Shown one piece after another: positions 44,430 through 54,741 of a stretch of 64,000 bases of DNA. The stretch spans positions 62,001 to 126,000 of the forward strand of contig NZ_AULS01000009.1 of NCBI RefSeq assembly GCF_000422405.1. Direction: 5' to 3'. The first letter of the stretch is position 1, and every line of letters starts with the position of its first letter. The position numbers and the translations under genes are program-made. This stretch comes from Microbacterium luticocti DSM 19459 (GTDB lineage Bacteria; Actinomycetota; Actinomycetes; Actinomycetales; Microbacteriaceae). The notes beneath the pieces are model-generated. The model ran no database searches. It saw only the letters and a list, made by a program, of their open reading frames with translations, and was not told the origin of the DNA.

Positions 44430-45396
44430 AGGTCATCTCCCTCTTGTCACCGAGGATGCCCTGCGGCCGGAAGATCACCAGCAGCATGAGCGCGATGCCC
44501 ACCAGGATGAAGCGGATCGTGGCGGCTTGGAACGACGAGATGGGCAGCCAACCGGCACTGGCCAGGTCGGGCAGCAGGTTGCCCAGGAACGCGAACACCA
44601 CCCAGAAGATGAGGGTGCCCAGCGTCGGCCCGAAGATCGTCGCGGCACCGCCCAGCAGCAGGATCGTCCACAGGAAGAACGTCAGCGACGTCGAGTAGCT
44701 GCCCGGCACCGCCGCCGACGGCAGCACGAACACGATGCCGCCGGCCGCGCCGATGACACCGCCGACCACCAGCGACTGCATCTTGTAGGCGAACACGTTC
44801 TTGCCGAGCGAGCGCACCGCGTCTTCGTCTTCGCGGATGCCCTTGAGCACCCGGCCCCACGGGCTGCGCATCAGCGCCCACACCAGCAGGATCGCCAGGG
44901 CCAGCAGGATCACGCCGAACACCCGCTCCCACAGCTCGTTCTGGTTGAACGTCCACGGGCCGAACCCGTACGTGCCGGGCGGGAACGGGTTCGCCGAACG
45001 GAACCCGGCGTGGTAGCCGGCCAGGCCCGCCGAACCGCCCGTCCACTTCTCGAACACCTGCGTGAGCAGCAGCAGTCGCACGATCTCGGCCGCCGCGATC
45101 GTCGCGATGGCGAGGTAGTCGGCGCGCAGCCGCAGGGTCGGGATGCCCAGGATCAGGGCGAACAGCGCCCCGGCGGCAAGACCGATGAGCATGCCCAGCC
45201 ACCAGGGCAGGCCGAACGAGAGCACCGAGATCGCATAGCCGTATCCGCCGACGGCCATGAACGCGGCCATACCGAAGTTGAGCAGACCGCCGTAGCCGAA
45301 GTGCACGGCCAGGCCCGTCGCCGCCAGCGCGTATGCGATCGTGACCGGGCTGACCAGATAGACGGCGGTGTTGCCGAAGATGCTTCCCCAATCCAT
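44419..45396 (-). CDS. livM: branched-chain amino-acid ABC transporter permease LivM
   Basis: 325 residues with about nine hydrophobic helices and the EAA-like loop LRADYLAIATIAAAEIVRLLLL typical of LivM. It forms the membrane channel with LivH. The livH stop lies 3 nt upstream. Confidence 0.92.
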   Translation of the reverse strand: MDWGSIFGNTAVYLVSPVTIAYALAATGLAVHFGYGGLLNFGMAAFMAVGGYGYAISVLSFGLPWWLGMLIGLAAGALFALILGIPTLRLRADYLAIATIAAAEIVRLLLLTQVFEKWTGGSAGLAGYHAGFRSANPFPPGTYGFGPWTFNQNELWERVFGVILLALAILLVWALMRSPWGRVLKGIREDEDAVRSLGKNVFAYKMQSLVVGGVIGAAGGIVFVLPSAAVPGSYSTSLTFFLWTILLLGGAATIFGPTLGTLIFWVVFAFLGNLLPDLASAGWLPISSFQAATIRFILVGIALMLLVIFRPQGILGDKREMTFVK

Positions 45397-45399
45397 GAC

Positions 45400-46824
45400 T
45401 CAGCCCAGCCTTTCCCTGCGCCCGAGCAGACCCTGCGGTCGTACCAGGAGGATGATGATCAGCACGATCAGTGCGCTCGCGTACTTCAGATCCGACGGGA
45501 TCCACAGCGTCGACACCTCGATCGCGACCCCGACGATGATCGAGCCGACCAGGGCGCCGAACGCGGTGCCCAGTCCGCCGAGGGTCATCGCCGAGAAGAT
45601 CAGCAGCAGCATCTGGACGCCCATGTCCCACTTCACCCCGGGACGGTAGTAGGCCCACAGGATGCCCGAGGTCGCCGCCAGCACACCGGCCAGCACCCAG
45701 ACGATGCGGATCACTCCGTCGACGTCGATGCCGGATGCCGCGGCCAGCTGCGGGTTGTCGGAGATGGCCCGGGTCGCCTTGCCGATGCGGGTGCGGGTGA
45801 GGAAGTAGGCGACCGCGAGGATCGCGACCAGGCTCACCCCCATGCTGATCAGGTCGATGTACGACAGCGAGATGGGACCGAAGTGCAACGGCTCGGGGCT
45901 CGCACCGGGCAGCTGCATGGTGCCGCCGCCGACCAGGAACTGGAAGAAGTACCGCAGCGCCAGCGAGAGGCCGATGCTGACGATCATCACCTGCACGGTG
46001 CCCAGGCCCTTGTGCCGCAGCGGCCGCCAGAGGCCGGCATCCATGCCCAGACCCAGCAGCCCACCGCCGCCGACCGCGAGCACCAGGCCCAGCCACAGCG
46101 GCAGGCCCCACATCCCGGTGGCCATGAAGGCGACAAGGCCGCCCCAGGTCACCATTTCGGCGTGTGCGAAGTTCGCCAGCTTCGTGGTGCCGTAGATCAG
46201 GGCCGCGCCCATCGACGCCAGGCCCAGCAGCAGGCCGAAGTTCAGCCCCTGCACCCCGCGCGAGAGCAGCTGCGCCCAGATCGACTCGGTGACGCGTTCG
46301 CCCTTGCCGAGGAACAGGTTGACGATCTTGGTGCTCGTCAGTCCGAACTCGACCTCCTGCGACGCCGACTCGCCCGCCACGATGACGCCCTTGGGCAGGG
46401 TGGACTCGTCGACGGTCAGGGTGTACTTCGCCTTCTCGGGCACATACAGCTTCCAGCGGCCGTTCGCGTCGGTCTTGGTCTCGGACTCGAACCCGTTGCC
46501 ACTGATCTTCACGACGACGCCCTCAAGCGGCTTGTCGTCGAACTTGATGCTGCCGGCGAAGTAGAAGTCGGTCTTGGGCGCGTTCTCGTCCGTCGGTGCC
46601 CGGTGCGTGATCGTCGCCGCTCTCGAGGCATCCGTCGCCGCCGCGACCTGCGTCACCACGGCCGGTGCCGCATGCACGGCCGTGCCCGCCGTCGCGCCCG
46701 GCGTCTGCTGTGCCATCGCCGCCCCCACCGGTACGGCCAGCACGATCAGTGCCGCAGCCGCCGTTCCCAGCAGGGGGACGCGCCATCTTCGGGGTCGGCG
46801 AAGCGCCGCTGTCCTGTGTCTCAC
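45400..46824 (-). CDS. livH: LivH permease fused to an N-terminal secreted beta-domain
   Basis: 474 residues, against about 290 for LivH. A GTG at 46824 follows GGAGG. A signal-like helix (about 14-38) is followed by roughly 110 residues with FYFAGSIKFDDKPLEGVVVKI and DANGRWKLYVPEKAKYTLTV, a carboxypeptidase-regulatory/CnaB-like beta-sandwich pattern. The LivH permease then begins near LSRGVQGLNFGLLLGLASMGAALIYGTTKLANFAHAE. The extra domain would face outside and might contact LivK or the cell wall. Confidence 0.85.
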   Translation of the reverse strand: MRHRTAALRRPRRWRVPLLGTAAAALIVLAVPVGAAMAQQTPGATAGTAVHAAPAVVTQVAAATDASRAATITHRAPTDENAPKTDFYFAGSIKFDDKPLEGVVVKISGNGFESETKTDANGRWKLYVPEKAKYTLTVDESTLPKGVIVAGESASQEVEFGLTSTKIVNLFLGKGERVTESIWAQLLSRGVQGLNFGLLLGLASMGAALIYGTTKLANFAHAEMVTWGGLVAFMATGMWGLPLWLGLVLAVGGGGLLGLGMDAGLWRPLRHKGLGTVQVMIVSIGLSLALRYFFQFLVGGGTMQLPGASPEPLHFGPISLSYIDLISMGVSLVAILAVAYFLTRTRIGKATRAISDNPQLAAASGIDVDGVIRIVWVLAGVLAATSGILWAYYRPGVKWDMGVQMLLLIFSAMTLGGLGTAFGALVGSIIVGVAIEVSTLWIPSDLKYASALIVLIIILLVRPQGLLGRRERLG

Positions 46825-46925
46825 GCAACCTCCACATTGAGTCCGTCGCGGTGCCGTCGGGATCCGGCGCCGCCCAGCGTGACGGTCCGAGCGTAGCCCC
46901 CCGAGGGGTCGTTCTCCTACATCCG

Positions 46926-46952
46926 GGTCACGAACGTGCACAGTTCGTGACC
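46926..46952. promoter_or_regulatory. perfect 10-7-10 palindrome between livH and guaB
   Basis: GGTCACGAAC, 7-nt spacer, GTTCGTGACC. A perfect 10-bp inverted repeat in a 303-bp divergent region, about 100 bp upstream of the livH start, looks like a transcription-factor operator. Confidence 0.6.
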
Positions 46953-47031
46953 AGGGCGGCCCCGTCACGGCGTGCGATCGCGGGGCCTGCGAACGCGTGG
47001 ATGCCGGGAATTCGCCCGGGCGCGTCGCGTT

Positions 47032-47037
47032 TACAAT
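47032..47037 (+). promoter_or_regulatory. candidate -10 box of guaB
   Basis: TACAAT in GCGTTTACAATTGAGG matches the -10 consensus closely and would give a 5' leader of about 85 nt with GAGAGGAG before the ATG. No clear -35. Confidence 0.5.
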
Positions 47038-47040
47038 TGA

Positions 47041-48630
<1,590 letters not shown>

Positions 48631-48634
48631 GCAC

Positions 48635-48693
48635 CCGGGCAGGGCCGTAGGCCCATGACGACCGAGCCCCGGTCGCGGTCCGTCGTGCGCGGG
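48635..48693 (+). repeat. 59-bp direct repeat, left copy
   Basis: CCGGGCAGGGCCGTAGGCCC to GTCCGTCGTGCGCGGG. It matches 50359-50417 in 56 of 59 positions by eye. The pair brackets the segment holding the DUF559 gene and four palindromic elements, inserted between guaB and guaB3. Confidence 0.85.
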
Positions 48694-48760
48694 GCGCCCG
48701 GGGCGCACCCCGCCCCTGGGCCCCTGGATCACCGCGCCCGCGGCACACCGGTCCGGGGCT

Positions 48761-48842
48761 CACAGGGTTCGGAGGATCGCGCGGATTTCGGACCGTTGTG
48801 GTCTGTGGCATCCGAAGTTCGTGGGATGCTCCGAAGTCTGTG
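48761..48842 (+). repeat. palindromic element, copy C
   Basis: CACAGGGTTCGGAGGATC at the left and ATGCTCCGAAGTCTGTG at the right. The interior aligns with the reverse complement of copy B, so C is inserted in the opposite orientation. With flanks it is part of a 195-bp duplication with copy D. Confidence 0.8.
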
Positions 48843-48955
48843 CGTGGAGATGGGGACACTCGCCGCCCCGGGCTCACCGCGTACGGGGCACACCGCGCCC
48901 GGGGCACACCGGGTGCGGGGGCGCATCGCGCCCGGGGCGCATCGCGCCCGGGGCT

Positions 48956-49037
48956 CACAGGGTTCGGAGGATCGCGCGGATCTCGGACCGTTGTGGGCTG
49001 TGGCATCCGAAGTTCGTGGGATGCTCCGAAGTCTGCG
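48956..49037 (+). repeat. palindromic element, copy D
   Basis: Same sequence as copy C with few changes, 195 bp downstream; both are followed by CGTGGAGATGGGGACACTCG. It ends about 110 bp before the DUF559 gene start. Confidence 0.8.
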
Positions 49038-49146
49038 CGTGGAGATGGGGACACTCGCCGCCTCCACAGCGCACCTCTCGCACAAGTTGTCCACGGATGT
49101 GCTCTCCGCGGCCATGGTGGGTGCTGCGCACGAGCAGACTGCACGC

Positions 49147-50007
49147 ATGCAGACCTTTCACGAACTCGCCGGATGGCTGCGCTCCCGCGGCGGCGTCGCT
49201 CACCGCGACGAGCTGCTGCGCGCGGGCTTCGCGCTCGCTCTGCTGCGCGCATTCGTGCGCGCGGGGTGTGCGCAGCTGATCCGCCGCGCATGGCTCGCGT
49301 TGCCAGACGCCGATGAGCAGCTGGTCACCGCCGCCCGCGCCGGGGGCAGAATCACGTGCACCACGCTGGCGCGGCGACGTGGGTGGTGGATGCCCGAAGG
49401 TGTGGGCAGCGCCATCCACCTCCATTTGCATCCTCGCGCAGGGTCGGCGAGGCTCGGCGCGGACTGGCCAGGCGTGCTGCACTGGGCCAAGCCCATGATG
49501 CCGATGGGCGGGCGCAGCCTGCTGGGCAGTGTCGAAGATGCCCTCGCGCACATCGCGATGTGTGAGCCGTTCGACACGGCGCTCGTATTGTGGGAGTCGG
49601 CGGCCCGCATCGAGCGGCTCGCCGCAGAGTACCTGTGCAGCCTGCCGTGGACGACGGTGGCCGCCCGCGACCTGGCCGGGCGTGTGATGGGGCTGTCGGA
49701 CTCGGGTCTCGAGACCCTCGTGGTGGAGCCGCTGCGCCGGTGGGGCCTGCGCGTGCGGCAGCAGGTGATGCTCGCCGGGCGGCCGGTCGACATGCTTGTG
49801 GGTGAGCGCCTCGTCGTGCAGATCGACGGATACGAGTTCCACTCCTCGAGCGCACAGCGCACGAAGGACATCGCCCACGATGCCGAGCTGCAGCTGCGCG
49901 GATACACCGTGCTTCGCTTCAGCTACGCCCAGGTCGTGCACGACTGGCCCGGCGTGGAGCGCGTCATCCGGCGTGCTGTCGCGGCCGGTCTGCACCGCGC
50001 GGCGTGA
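49147..50007 (+). CDS. AbiEi-like HTH plus DUF559 (Vsr-like) endonuclease-like protein
   Basis: 286 residues. The N-terminal region FHELAGWLRSRGGVAHRDEL resembles the winged-helix of AbiEi-type antitoxins. The C-terminal region (about 200-286) has VVQIDGYEFHSSSAQRTKDI and LRGYTVLRFSYAQVVHDW, the DUF559/very-short-patch-repair-like nuclease fold with acidic and histidine candidates. Such proteins are common in actinobacteria with unknown function. ATG at 49147 is chosen; 49114 is an in-frame alternative. No toxin partner is adjacent. The gene sits between direct repeats and palindromic elements. Confidence 0.65.
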   Translation: MQTFHELAGWLRSRGGVAHRDELLRAGFALALLRAFVRAGCAQLIRRAWLALPDADEQLVTAARAGGRITCTTLARRRGWWMPEGVGSAIHLHLHPRAGSARLGADWPGVLHWAKPMMPMGGRSLLGSVEDALAHIAMCEPFDTALVLWESAARIERLAAEYLCSLPWTTVAARDLAGRVMGLSDSGLETLVVEPLRRWGLRVRQQVMLAGRPVDMLVGERLVVQIDGYEFHSSSAQRTKDIAHDAELQLRGYTVLRFSYAQVVHDWPGVERVIRRAVAAGLHRAA

Positions 50008-50020
50008 GCGCTGATCGGTT

Positions 50021-50103
50021 CCCAGGGTTCGGAGCATCCCTGCTTCTTCGGATGATCCGGGCGGAATCGTCCGAGGTACGCGTGATCCTCCGAACCCTGT
50101 GAG
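50021..50103 (+). repeat. palindromic element, copy E
   Basis: CCCAGGGTTCGGAGCATC to GATCCTCCGAACCCTGTGAG. The right arm is the reverse complement of the family left arm. It starts 14 bp after the DUF559 stop. Confidence 0.8.
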
Positions 50104-50216
50104 TGGCTCGAGCAGTCGCCATCGGGTCCGCCTGCCGCGCAGTGCGCGGACGGCTCGGGATGCCGCGTGGTGCGCCAGCAGCCCGAGAAGCCCCCCGGCG
50201 TGAGCGCTGATCGGTT

Positions 50217-50299
50217 CCCAGGGTTCGGAGCATCCCTGCTTCTTCGGATGATCTGGGCGGAATCGTCCGAGGTAGGCGTGATCCTCCGAACCCTGTGAG
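50217..50299 (+). repeat. palindromic element, copy F
   Basis: Near-identical to copy E, 196 bp downstream. The duplicated unit extends to both sides (GTGAGCGCTGATCGGTT before, GTCGCCATCGGGTCCGCC after) and carries part of the DUF559 gene end context. Confidence 0.82.
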
Positions 50300-50358
50300 T
50301 GGCTTGAGCAGTCGCCATCGGGTCCGCCTGCCGCGCAGTGCGCGGACGGCGCGGGCGG

Positions 50359-50417
50359 CCGGGCAGGGCCGCAGGCCCATGACGACCGAGCCTCGGCCGC
50401 GGTCCGTCGTGCGCGGG
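50359..50417 (+). repeat. 59-bp direct repeat, right copy
   Basis: Matches 48635-48693 with about three substitutions. It closes the bracketed cassette 47 bp before the guaB3 promoter box. Confidence 0.85.
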
Positions 50418-50463
50418 CGGCCGGGGCGCCGCCGGCGCAGGATGCCGCGTCCGGGCGCCCGGG

Positions 50464-50469
50464 TAGGGT
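50464..50469 (+). promoter_or_regulatory. -10 box of guaB3
   Basis: TAGGGT ends 6 nt before the GTG at 50476; the 6 nt are GGAGGG, so box and ribosome-like sequence coincide. Confidence 0.45.
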
Positions 50470-50475
50470 GGAGGG

Positions 50476-51600
50476 GTGAGCATGGACATCGAGCTGGGGC
50501 GCGCGAAGCGCGCGCGCCGCGCGTACACGTTCGACGACATCGCGGTGGTGCCCTCGCGGCGCACCCGCAACCCCGAGGACGTCTCGACGGCCTGGTCGAT
50601 CGACGCGTACCAGTTCGACATCCCCGTGATCGGCGCGCCGATGGACTCGGTGGTCAGCCCCGCCACCGCCATCATGCTCGGAAAGCTCGGGGGCCTGGGC
50701 GTACTCGACCTCGAGGGCCTGTGGACCCGGTACGACGACCCCGAGCCGCTGCTGGTCGAGATCGCGGGCCTGGCCGACGCCGACGCCACCCGCCGCATGC
50801 AGGAGCTGTACGCCGAGCCGATCAAGCCCGAGCTGGTGCGCGACCGACTCGCCCAGATCCGCGAGGCCGGGGTCACCGTCGCGGGCTCGCTCACCCCGCA
50901 GCGCACCCAGGAACTGTACGAGACGGTCGTGGCCGCCGGCGTCGACCTGTTCGTGATCCGCGGCACCACCGTCTCGGCCGAGCACGTGTCATCCGTCGCC
51001 GAACCGTTGAACCTCAAGAAGTTCATCTACGACCTCGACGTCCCGGTGATCGTCGGCGGCGCCGCCACCTACACCGCGGCGCTGCACCTGATGCGCACCG
51101 GCGCGGCGGGTGTGCTCGTCGGATTCGGCGGGGGAGCGGCATCCACCACCCGCGCGACCCTCGGCATCCACGCGCCGATGGCCACCGCCGTCGCCGACGT
51201 CGCCGGCGCGCGCCGCGACTACATGGACGAGTCCGGCGGCCGCTACGTGCACGTTATCGCCGACGGCGGCGTGGGCACCTCGGGCGAGGTCGTGAAGGCC
51301 CTGGCGATGGGGGCGGATGCCGTCATGCTGGGTGTCGCGCTCGCCCGCGCCACCGACGCCCCGGGCCGCGGCCACCACTGGGGCCCCGAGGCCCACCACC
51401 CGCAGCTGCCTCGCGGGCGTCGCGTGCAGATCGAACAGGTCGCCACGCTCGAAGAGATCCTGTACGGCCCGGCACCCGTGGCCGACGGCACCGCGAACCT
51501 CATCGGCGCCCTGCGCAAATCGATGGCCACCACCGGATACTCCGACCTCAAGGAGTTCCAGCGCGTCGAGGTCGTCGTGGCCCCCTACGGCGTGGAATGA
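50476..51600 (+). CDS. guaB3: GuaB3 family IMP dehydrogenase-related protein
   Basis: 374 residues without CBS domains. RAYTFDDIAVVPSRRTRNPEDV and IGAPMDSVVSP match the actinobacterial GuaB3 group. The phosphate-loop region reads RATLGIHAPMATAVADVAGARRDY, different from true GuaB, and the usual catalytic Cys-Thr loop (SICTT) is absent. Its role is debated; some homologues act as GMP reductases. Start ATG at 50482 is also possible. Confidence 0.88.
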   Translation: MSMDIELGRAKRARRAYTFDDIAVVPSRRTRNPEDVSTAWSIDAYQFDIPVIGAPMDSVVSPATAIMLGKLGGLGVLDLEGLWTRYDDPEPLLVEIAGLADADATRRMQELYAEPIKPELVRDRLAQIREAGVTVAGSLTPQRTQELYETVVAAGVDLFVIRGTTVSAEHVSSVAEPLNLKKFIYDLDVPVIVGGAATYTAALHLMRTGAAGVLVGFGGGAASTTRATLGIHAPMATAVADVAGARRDYMDESGGRYVHVIADGGVGTSGEVVKALAMGADAVMLGVALARATDAPGRGHHWGPEAHHPQLPRGRRVQIEQVATLEEILYGPAPVADGTANLIGALRKSMATTGYSDLKEFQRVEVVVAPYGVE

Positions 51601-52412
51601 GCGAGCCCGTCACCGACGACCTGCCCGAGGTCTTTCCGCCCACGCTGCGCGAGGTGATGCTGCGCCCGCGCTGGCTGGCGATGCTCGGCCTGTGCCTGGT
51701 GGTCGCGGGCGTGTTCGCCTGGCTCGGGCAGTGGCAGCTGGGGCGCGCCCTCGACACCGTTCCGGTCGAGCCGGGGCAGACCGAGAAGATCGTGCCCATC
51801 GACGAGGTCGTCGCCCCGGGGCAGTACCTCAACGCGCCGCTGGTCGGGCAGAAGGTGACGGCGCGCGGCCACTTCGTGCCCGGCGACTTCCTGGTCGTCT
51901 CGCGCCGCATGAACGACGGGGTCGAGGGGTTCTGGGTCACCGGACAGTTCCGCCTCGACACCGCGACCCCGACGTCGCTGGCGGTCGCGGTCGGCTGGGC
52001 GCCCACTCTGACGCAGGCGAAGGATGCCGCAGCCGCGCTGAACGCGGCATCCCCCGCCGCATCGACCGTGACCGGGCGCCTGATCTCGGACGAAGGCCCC
52101 GCGCTGCCGCCGCGCGACGATCCGTACGCGCTCACCACGATGTCGCCGGCGGCGCTGCTCGGTCGCTGGCACGACGTGGCCGATCTGGCCGTCTACCGGC
52201 CGTACCTGACCGACGACACCGCGCTGGGCGGCCTGCAGCCGATCTCGTCGCACATCCCCGAAGAGCAGGGCGGGCTGAACTGGCTCAACCTGTTCTACGC
52301 CGCCGAGTGGGCGGTGTTCGCCGGCTTCGCGTTCTACCTCTGGTATCGGCTCGCCAAGGACGCCTGGGAGAAGGAAGTCGAAGAGCTCGAGGACGCCGCC
52401 GCGCAGGACTGA
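51597..52412 (+). CDS. SURF1 family protein
   Basis: 271 residues. Two membrane helices (about 28-45 and 240-257) enclose an extracytoplasmic domain; [11 protein letters not shown] after helix 1 and [24 protein letters not shown] at the end are SURF1 signatures. It assists cytochrome-c oxidase assembly. ATGA overlap with guaB3. Confidence 0.9.
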   Translation: MSEPVTDDLPEVFPPTLREVMLRPRWLAMLGLCLVVAGVFAWLGQWQLGRALDTVPVEPGQTEKIVPIDEVVAPGQYLNAPLVGQKVTARGHFVPGDFLVVSRRMNDGVEGFWVTGQFRLDTATPTSLAVAVGWAPTLTQAKDAAAALNAASPAASTVTGRLISDEGPALPPRDDPYALTTMSPAALLGRWHDVADLAVYRPYLTDDTALGGLQPISSHIPEEQGGLNWLNLFYAAEWAVFAGFAFYLWYRLAKDAWEKEVEELEDAAAQD

Positions 52413-52439
52413 CACGGCTCACCCCGGGTCACCCCGGGG

Positions 52440-52506
52440 TTTGGGGCGGATTCGTGCGTTTGGGGCGCGTCTGTGCAGGCGTTCGCGCACGAATGCGCCC
52501 CAAACC
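52440..52506. repeat. 67-bp palindromic element after SURF1
   Basis: The left arm GTTTGGGGCGGATTCGTGCG and right arm CGCACGAATGCGCCCCAAAC are inverted, 19 of 20 bases pairing. It is of the same size class as the other palindromes but has unrelated arms; it may serve as a terminator. The rest of the gap to 52660 holds GGGCCACCCG- and GGGCCCGGGAACCCGC-type tandem repeats. Confidence 0.75.
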
Positions 52507-52660
52507 GGGCAGGGCCGGGCCACCCGCCGGGGTCGGGGCCACGCCGGCCGGGGCCACCCGTCGGGGCCAGCCGCAAGGTCGGGCCCCGGGGCCACCCGTC
52601 GGTGGCCGTGCCGGGTCGGGGCCCGGGAACCCGCACGATCGGGGCCCGGGAACCCGCCGG

Positions 52661-52666
52661 TAGGAT
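52661..52666 (+). promoter_or_regulatory. -10 box of the DUF3817 gene
   Basis: TAGGAT ends 6 nt before the ATG at 52673, the spacer being GGAGGC. Confidence 0.45.
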
Positions 52667-52672
52667 GGAGGC

Positions 52673-53146
52673 ATGCCCGTCGCCCCCAAGCTGGCCTCCT
52701 TCCCTGCCATCCGCGGGGCCCTGAAGTTCTACCAGATCTGCTCGGTGATCACCGGCACCTTCCTGCTGCTGCTGGTCGCCGAGATGATCATGAAGTACGG
52801 CTTCAACCAAGAGCTGTTCCTCGGCGGGTCGGGCGGCTTCCTCTACCTGTCGCCGGTGGTCGAGACCGCGCACGGGCAGGAGTCGACGGGCAACGGCCTC
52901 AACCTGAACATGACGATCCTCATCGTGCACGGCTGGTTCTACGTCGTGTACCTGTTCAGCTGCTTCCGGGTGTGGAGCCTCATGCGCTGGCAGTTCTGGC
53001 GGTTCATCATGCTCGCCGCCGGCGGTGTCGTGCCGTTCCTGTCGTTCATCATGGAGGCCATCGTCGCGCGCGACGTGAAGCGCTACCTCGCCGAGCGCGA
53101 GGCTGCGGCATCCGATTCCACCCCCGCCCCCGAAGGAGCCCGGTGA
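52673..53146 (+). CDS. DUF3817 membrane protein
   Basis: 157 residues. Three hydrophobic helices and the family pattern [47 protein letters not shown], then FVSFI-like [19 protein letters not shown]. Function unknown; it is conserved next to guaA in actinobacteria. GTGA overlap with guaA. Confidence 0.88.
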   Translation: MPVAPKLASFPAIRGALKFYQICSVITGTFLLLLVAEMIMKYGFNQELFLGGSGGFLYLSPVVETAHGQESTGNGLNLNMTILIVHGWFYVVYLFSCFRVWSLMRWQFWRFIMLAAGGVVPFLSFIMEAIVARDVKRYLAEREAAASDSTPAPEGAR

Positions 53147-54726
53147 CCGAACCGACCCAGACCGCGCACCGCCCCGTCCTCGTCGTCGACTTCGGCGCGC
53201 AGTACGCGCAGCTGATCGCGCGGCGCGTGCGCGAGGCCGGCGTGTACAGCGAGATCGTGCCGCACACCGCCACCGCCTCCGAGATCGCCGAGCGCAACCC
53301 GGTCGCGCTGATCCTTTCGGGCGGCCCCTCGTCGGTGTACGAGCCGGGTGCGCCGCAGCTCGACCCGGCGGTGTTCGACCTCGGCCTGCCGACTCTGGGC
53401 ATCTGCTACGGCTTCCAGGTGATGGCCCAGACCCTCGGCGGCGAGGTGGCCAACACCGGGTTGCGTGAGTACGGGGCGACGGATGCCTCGGTGTGCGGCG
53501 ACGGCGGCGTGCTGCTGTCGGGGCAGCCTGCCGAGCAGAACGTGTGGATGAGCCACGGTGACCAGGTCGCCAAAGCTCCGGCCGGGTTCGCGGTGCTCGC
53601 CTCGACGCCGGCGACCCCGGTGGCCGCGTTCGGCGACGACCGGAAACGGTTCTACGGCGTGCAGTGGCACCCGGAGGTGCGTCACTCCGACCACGGCCAG
53701 CAGGTGCTCGAGAACTTCCTGCACAAGGCCGCGGGGCTGGATGCCTCGTGGAACAGCGGCAACGTGATCGCCGAGCAGGTCGAACGCATCCGCGCACAGG
53801 TCGGCAACGCCCGGGTGATCTCGGCCCTGTCGGGCGGCGTCGACTCGGCCGTCTCGACCGCGCTGGTGCACAAGGCGATCGGCGACCAGCTGACGGCGGT
53901 GTTCGTCGACCACGGCCTGTTGCGCAAGGGCGAGCGCGAGCAGGTCGAGCAGGACTACGTCGCCTCGACCGGGGTGCGACTGGTGACGGTGGATGCCGCC
54001 GACACCTTCCTCGAGCACCTGGCCGGCGTGACCGATCCCGAGCAGAAGCGCAAGATCATCGGACGGGAGTTCATCCGCGCGTTCGAGAAGGTGCAGCGCG
54101 AGCTCGTCGCCGAGGCCGCGGCATCCGGCGAGCCGATCCGGTTCCTCGTGCAGGGCACGCTCTACCCCGACGTGGTGGAGTCGGGCGGGGGCACCGGAAC
54201 GGCGAACATCAAGAGCCACCACAACGTGGGCGGGCTGCCCGAGGATCTCGAGTTCGAGCTCATCGAGCCGCTGCGCACGTTGTTCAAAGACGAGGTGCGT
54301 CAGATCGGCCGCGACCTCGGCATCCCCGAGGCGATCGTGGCGCGACAGCCGTTCCCGGGGCCGGGCCTGGGCATCCGCATCATCGGCGAGGTCACCCGCG
54401 ACCGGCTCGAGATCCTGCGCGACGCCGACGCGATCGCACGTGAGGAGCTGTCGCGCGCGGGACTGGACGGCGAGATCTGGCAGTGCCCGGTGGTGCTGCT
54501 GGCCGACGTGCGCTCGGTGGGCGTGCAGGGCGACGGGCGCACCTACGGCCACCCGATCGTGCTGCGCCCGGTCTCGAGCGAAGACGCGATGACCGCGGAC
54601 TGGACGCGCCTGCCGTACGACGTGCTGGCGCGCATCTCGAACCGCATCATCAACGAGGTGCGCGAGGTCAACCGGGTGGTGCTCGACGTGACGAGCAAGC
54701 CCCCGGCCACCATCGAGTGGGAGTAG
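53143..54726 (+). CDS. guaA: GMP synthase (glutamine-hydrolysing)
   Basis: 527 residues. Class I glutaminase with [11 protein letters not shown] (nucleophile Cys) and [14 protein letters not shown]-pyrophosphatase loop [12 protein letters not shown]-terminal dimerisation domain with [15 protein letters not shown] and PPATIEWE. It converts XMP to GMP. GTG start inside the DUF3817 stop, behind GAAGGAG. Confidence 0.97.
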   Translation: MTEPTQTAHRPVLVVDFGAQYAQLIARRVREAGVYSEIVPHTATASEIAERNPVALILSGGPSSVYEPGAPQLDPAVFDLGLPTLGICYGFQVMAQTLGGEVANTGLREYGATDASVCGDGGVLLSGQPAEQNVWMSHGDQVAKAPAGFAVLASTPATPVAAFGDDRKRFYGVQWHPEVRHSDHGQQVLENFLHKAAGLDASWNSGNVIAEQVERIRAQVGNARVISALSGGVDSAVSTALVHKAIGDQLTAVFVDHGLLRKGEREQVEQDYVASTGVRLVTVDAADTFLEHLAGVTDPEQKRKIIGREFIRAFEKVQRELVAEAAASGEPIRFLVQGTLYPDVVESGGGTGTANIKSHHNVGGLPEDLEFELIEPLRTLFKDEVRQIGRDLGIPEAIVARQPFPGPGLGIRIIGEVTRDRLEILRDADAIAREELSRAGLDGEIWQCPVVLLADVRSVGVQGDGRTYGHPIVLRPVSSEDAMTADWTRLPYDVLARISNRIINEVREVNRVVLDVTSKPPATIEWE

Positions 54727-54741
54727 CGCGGCACCCCGGGA

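Noticed and set aside
44068..46896. 942-codon plus-strand frame opposite livG, livM and livH
   Set aside because: Shadow of the liv operon; no motif, and the codon pattern follows the minus-strand genes.
49147..50007. Complete AbiE toxin-antitoxin system
   Set aside because: Only the AbiEi-like N-terminal helix-turn-helix is seen. No AbiEii nucleotidyltransferase toxin is adjacent; the C-terminus is a DUF559 domain.
48635..50417. Insertion sequence or integron
   Set aside because: No transposase, integrase or terminal inverted repeats at the outer ends; only direct repeats and a DUF559 gene.
52440..52506. Copy of the CACAGGGTTCGGAGGATC palindrome family
   Set aside because: Arms and interior share no clear sequence with that family; only the size and symmetry are similar.
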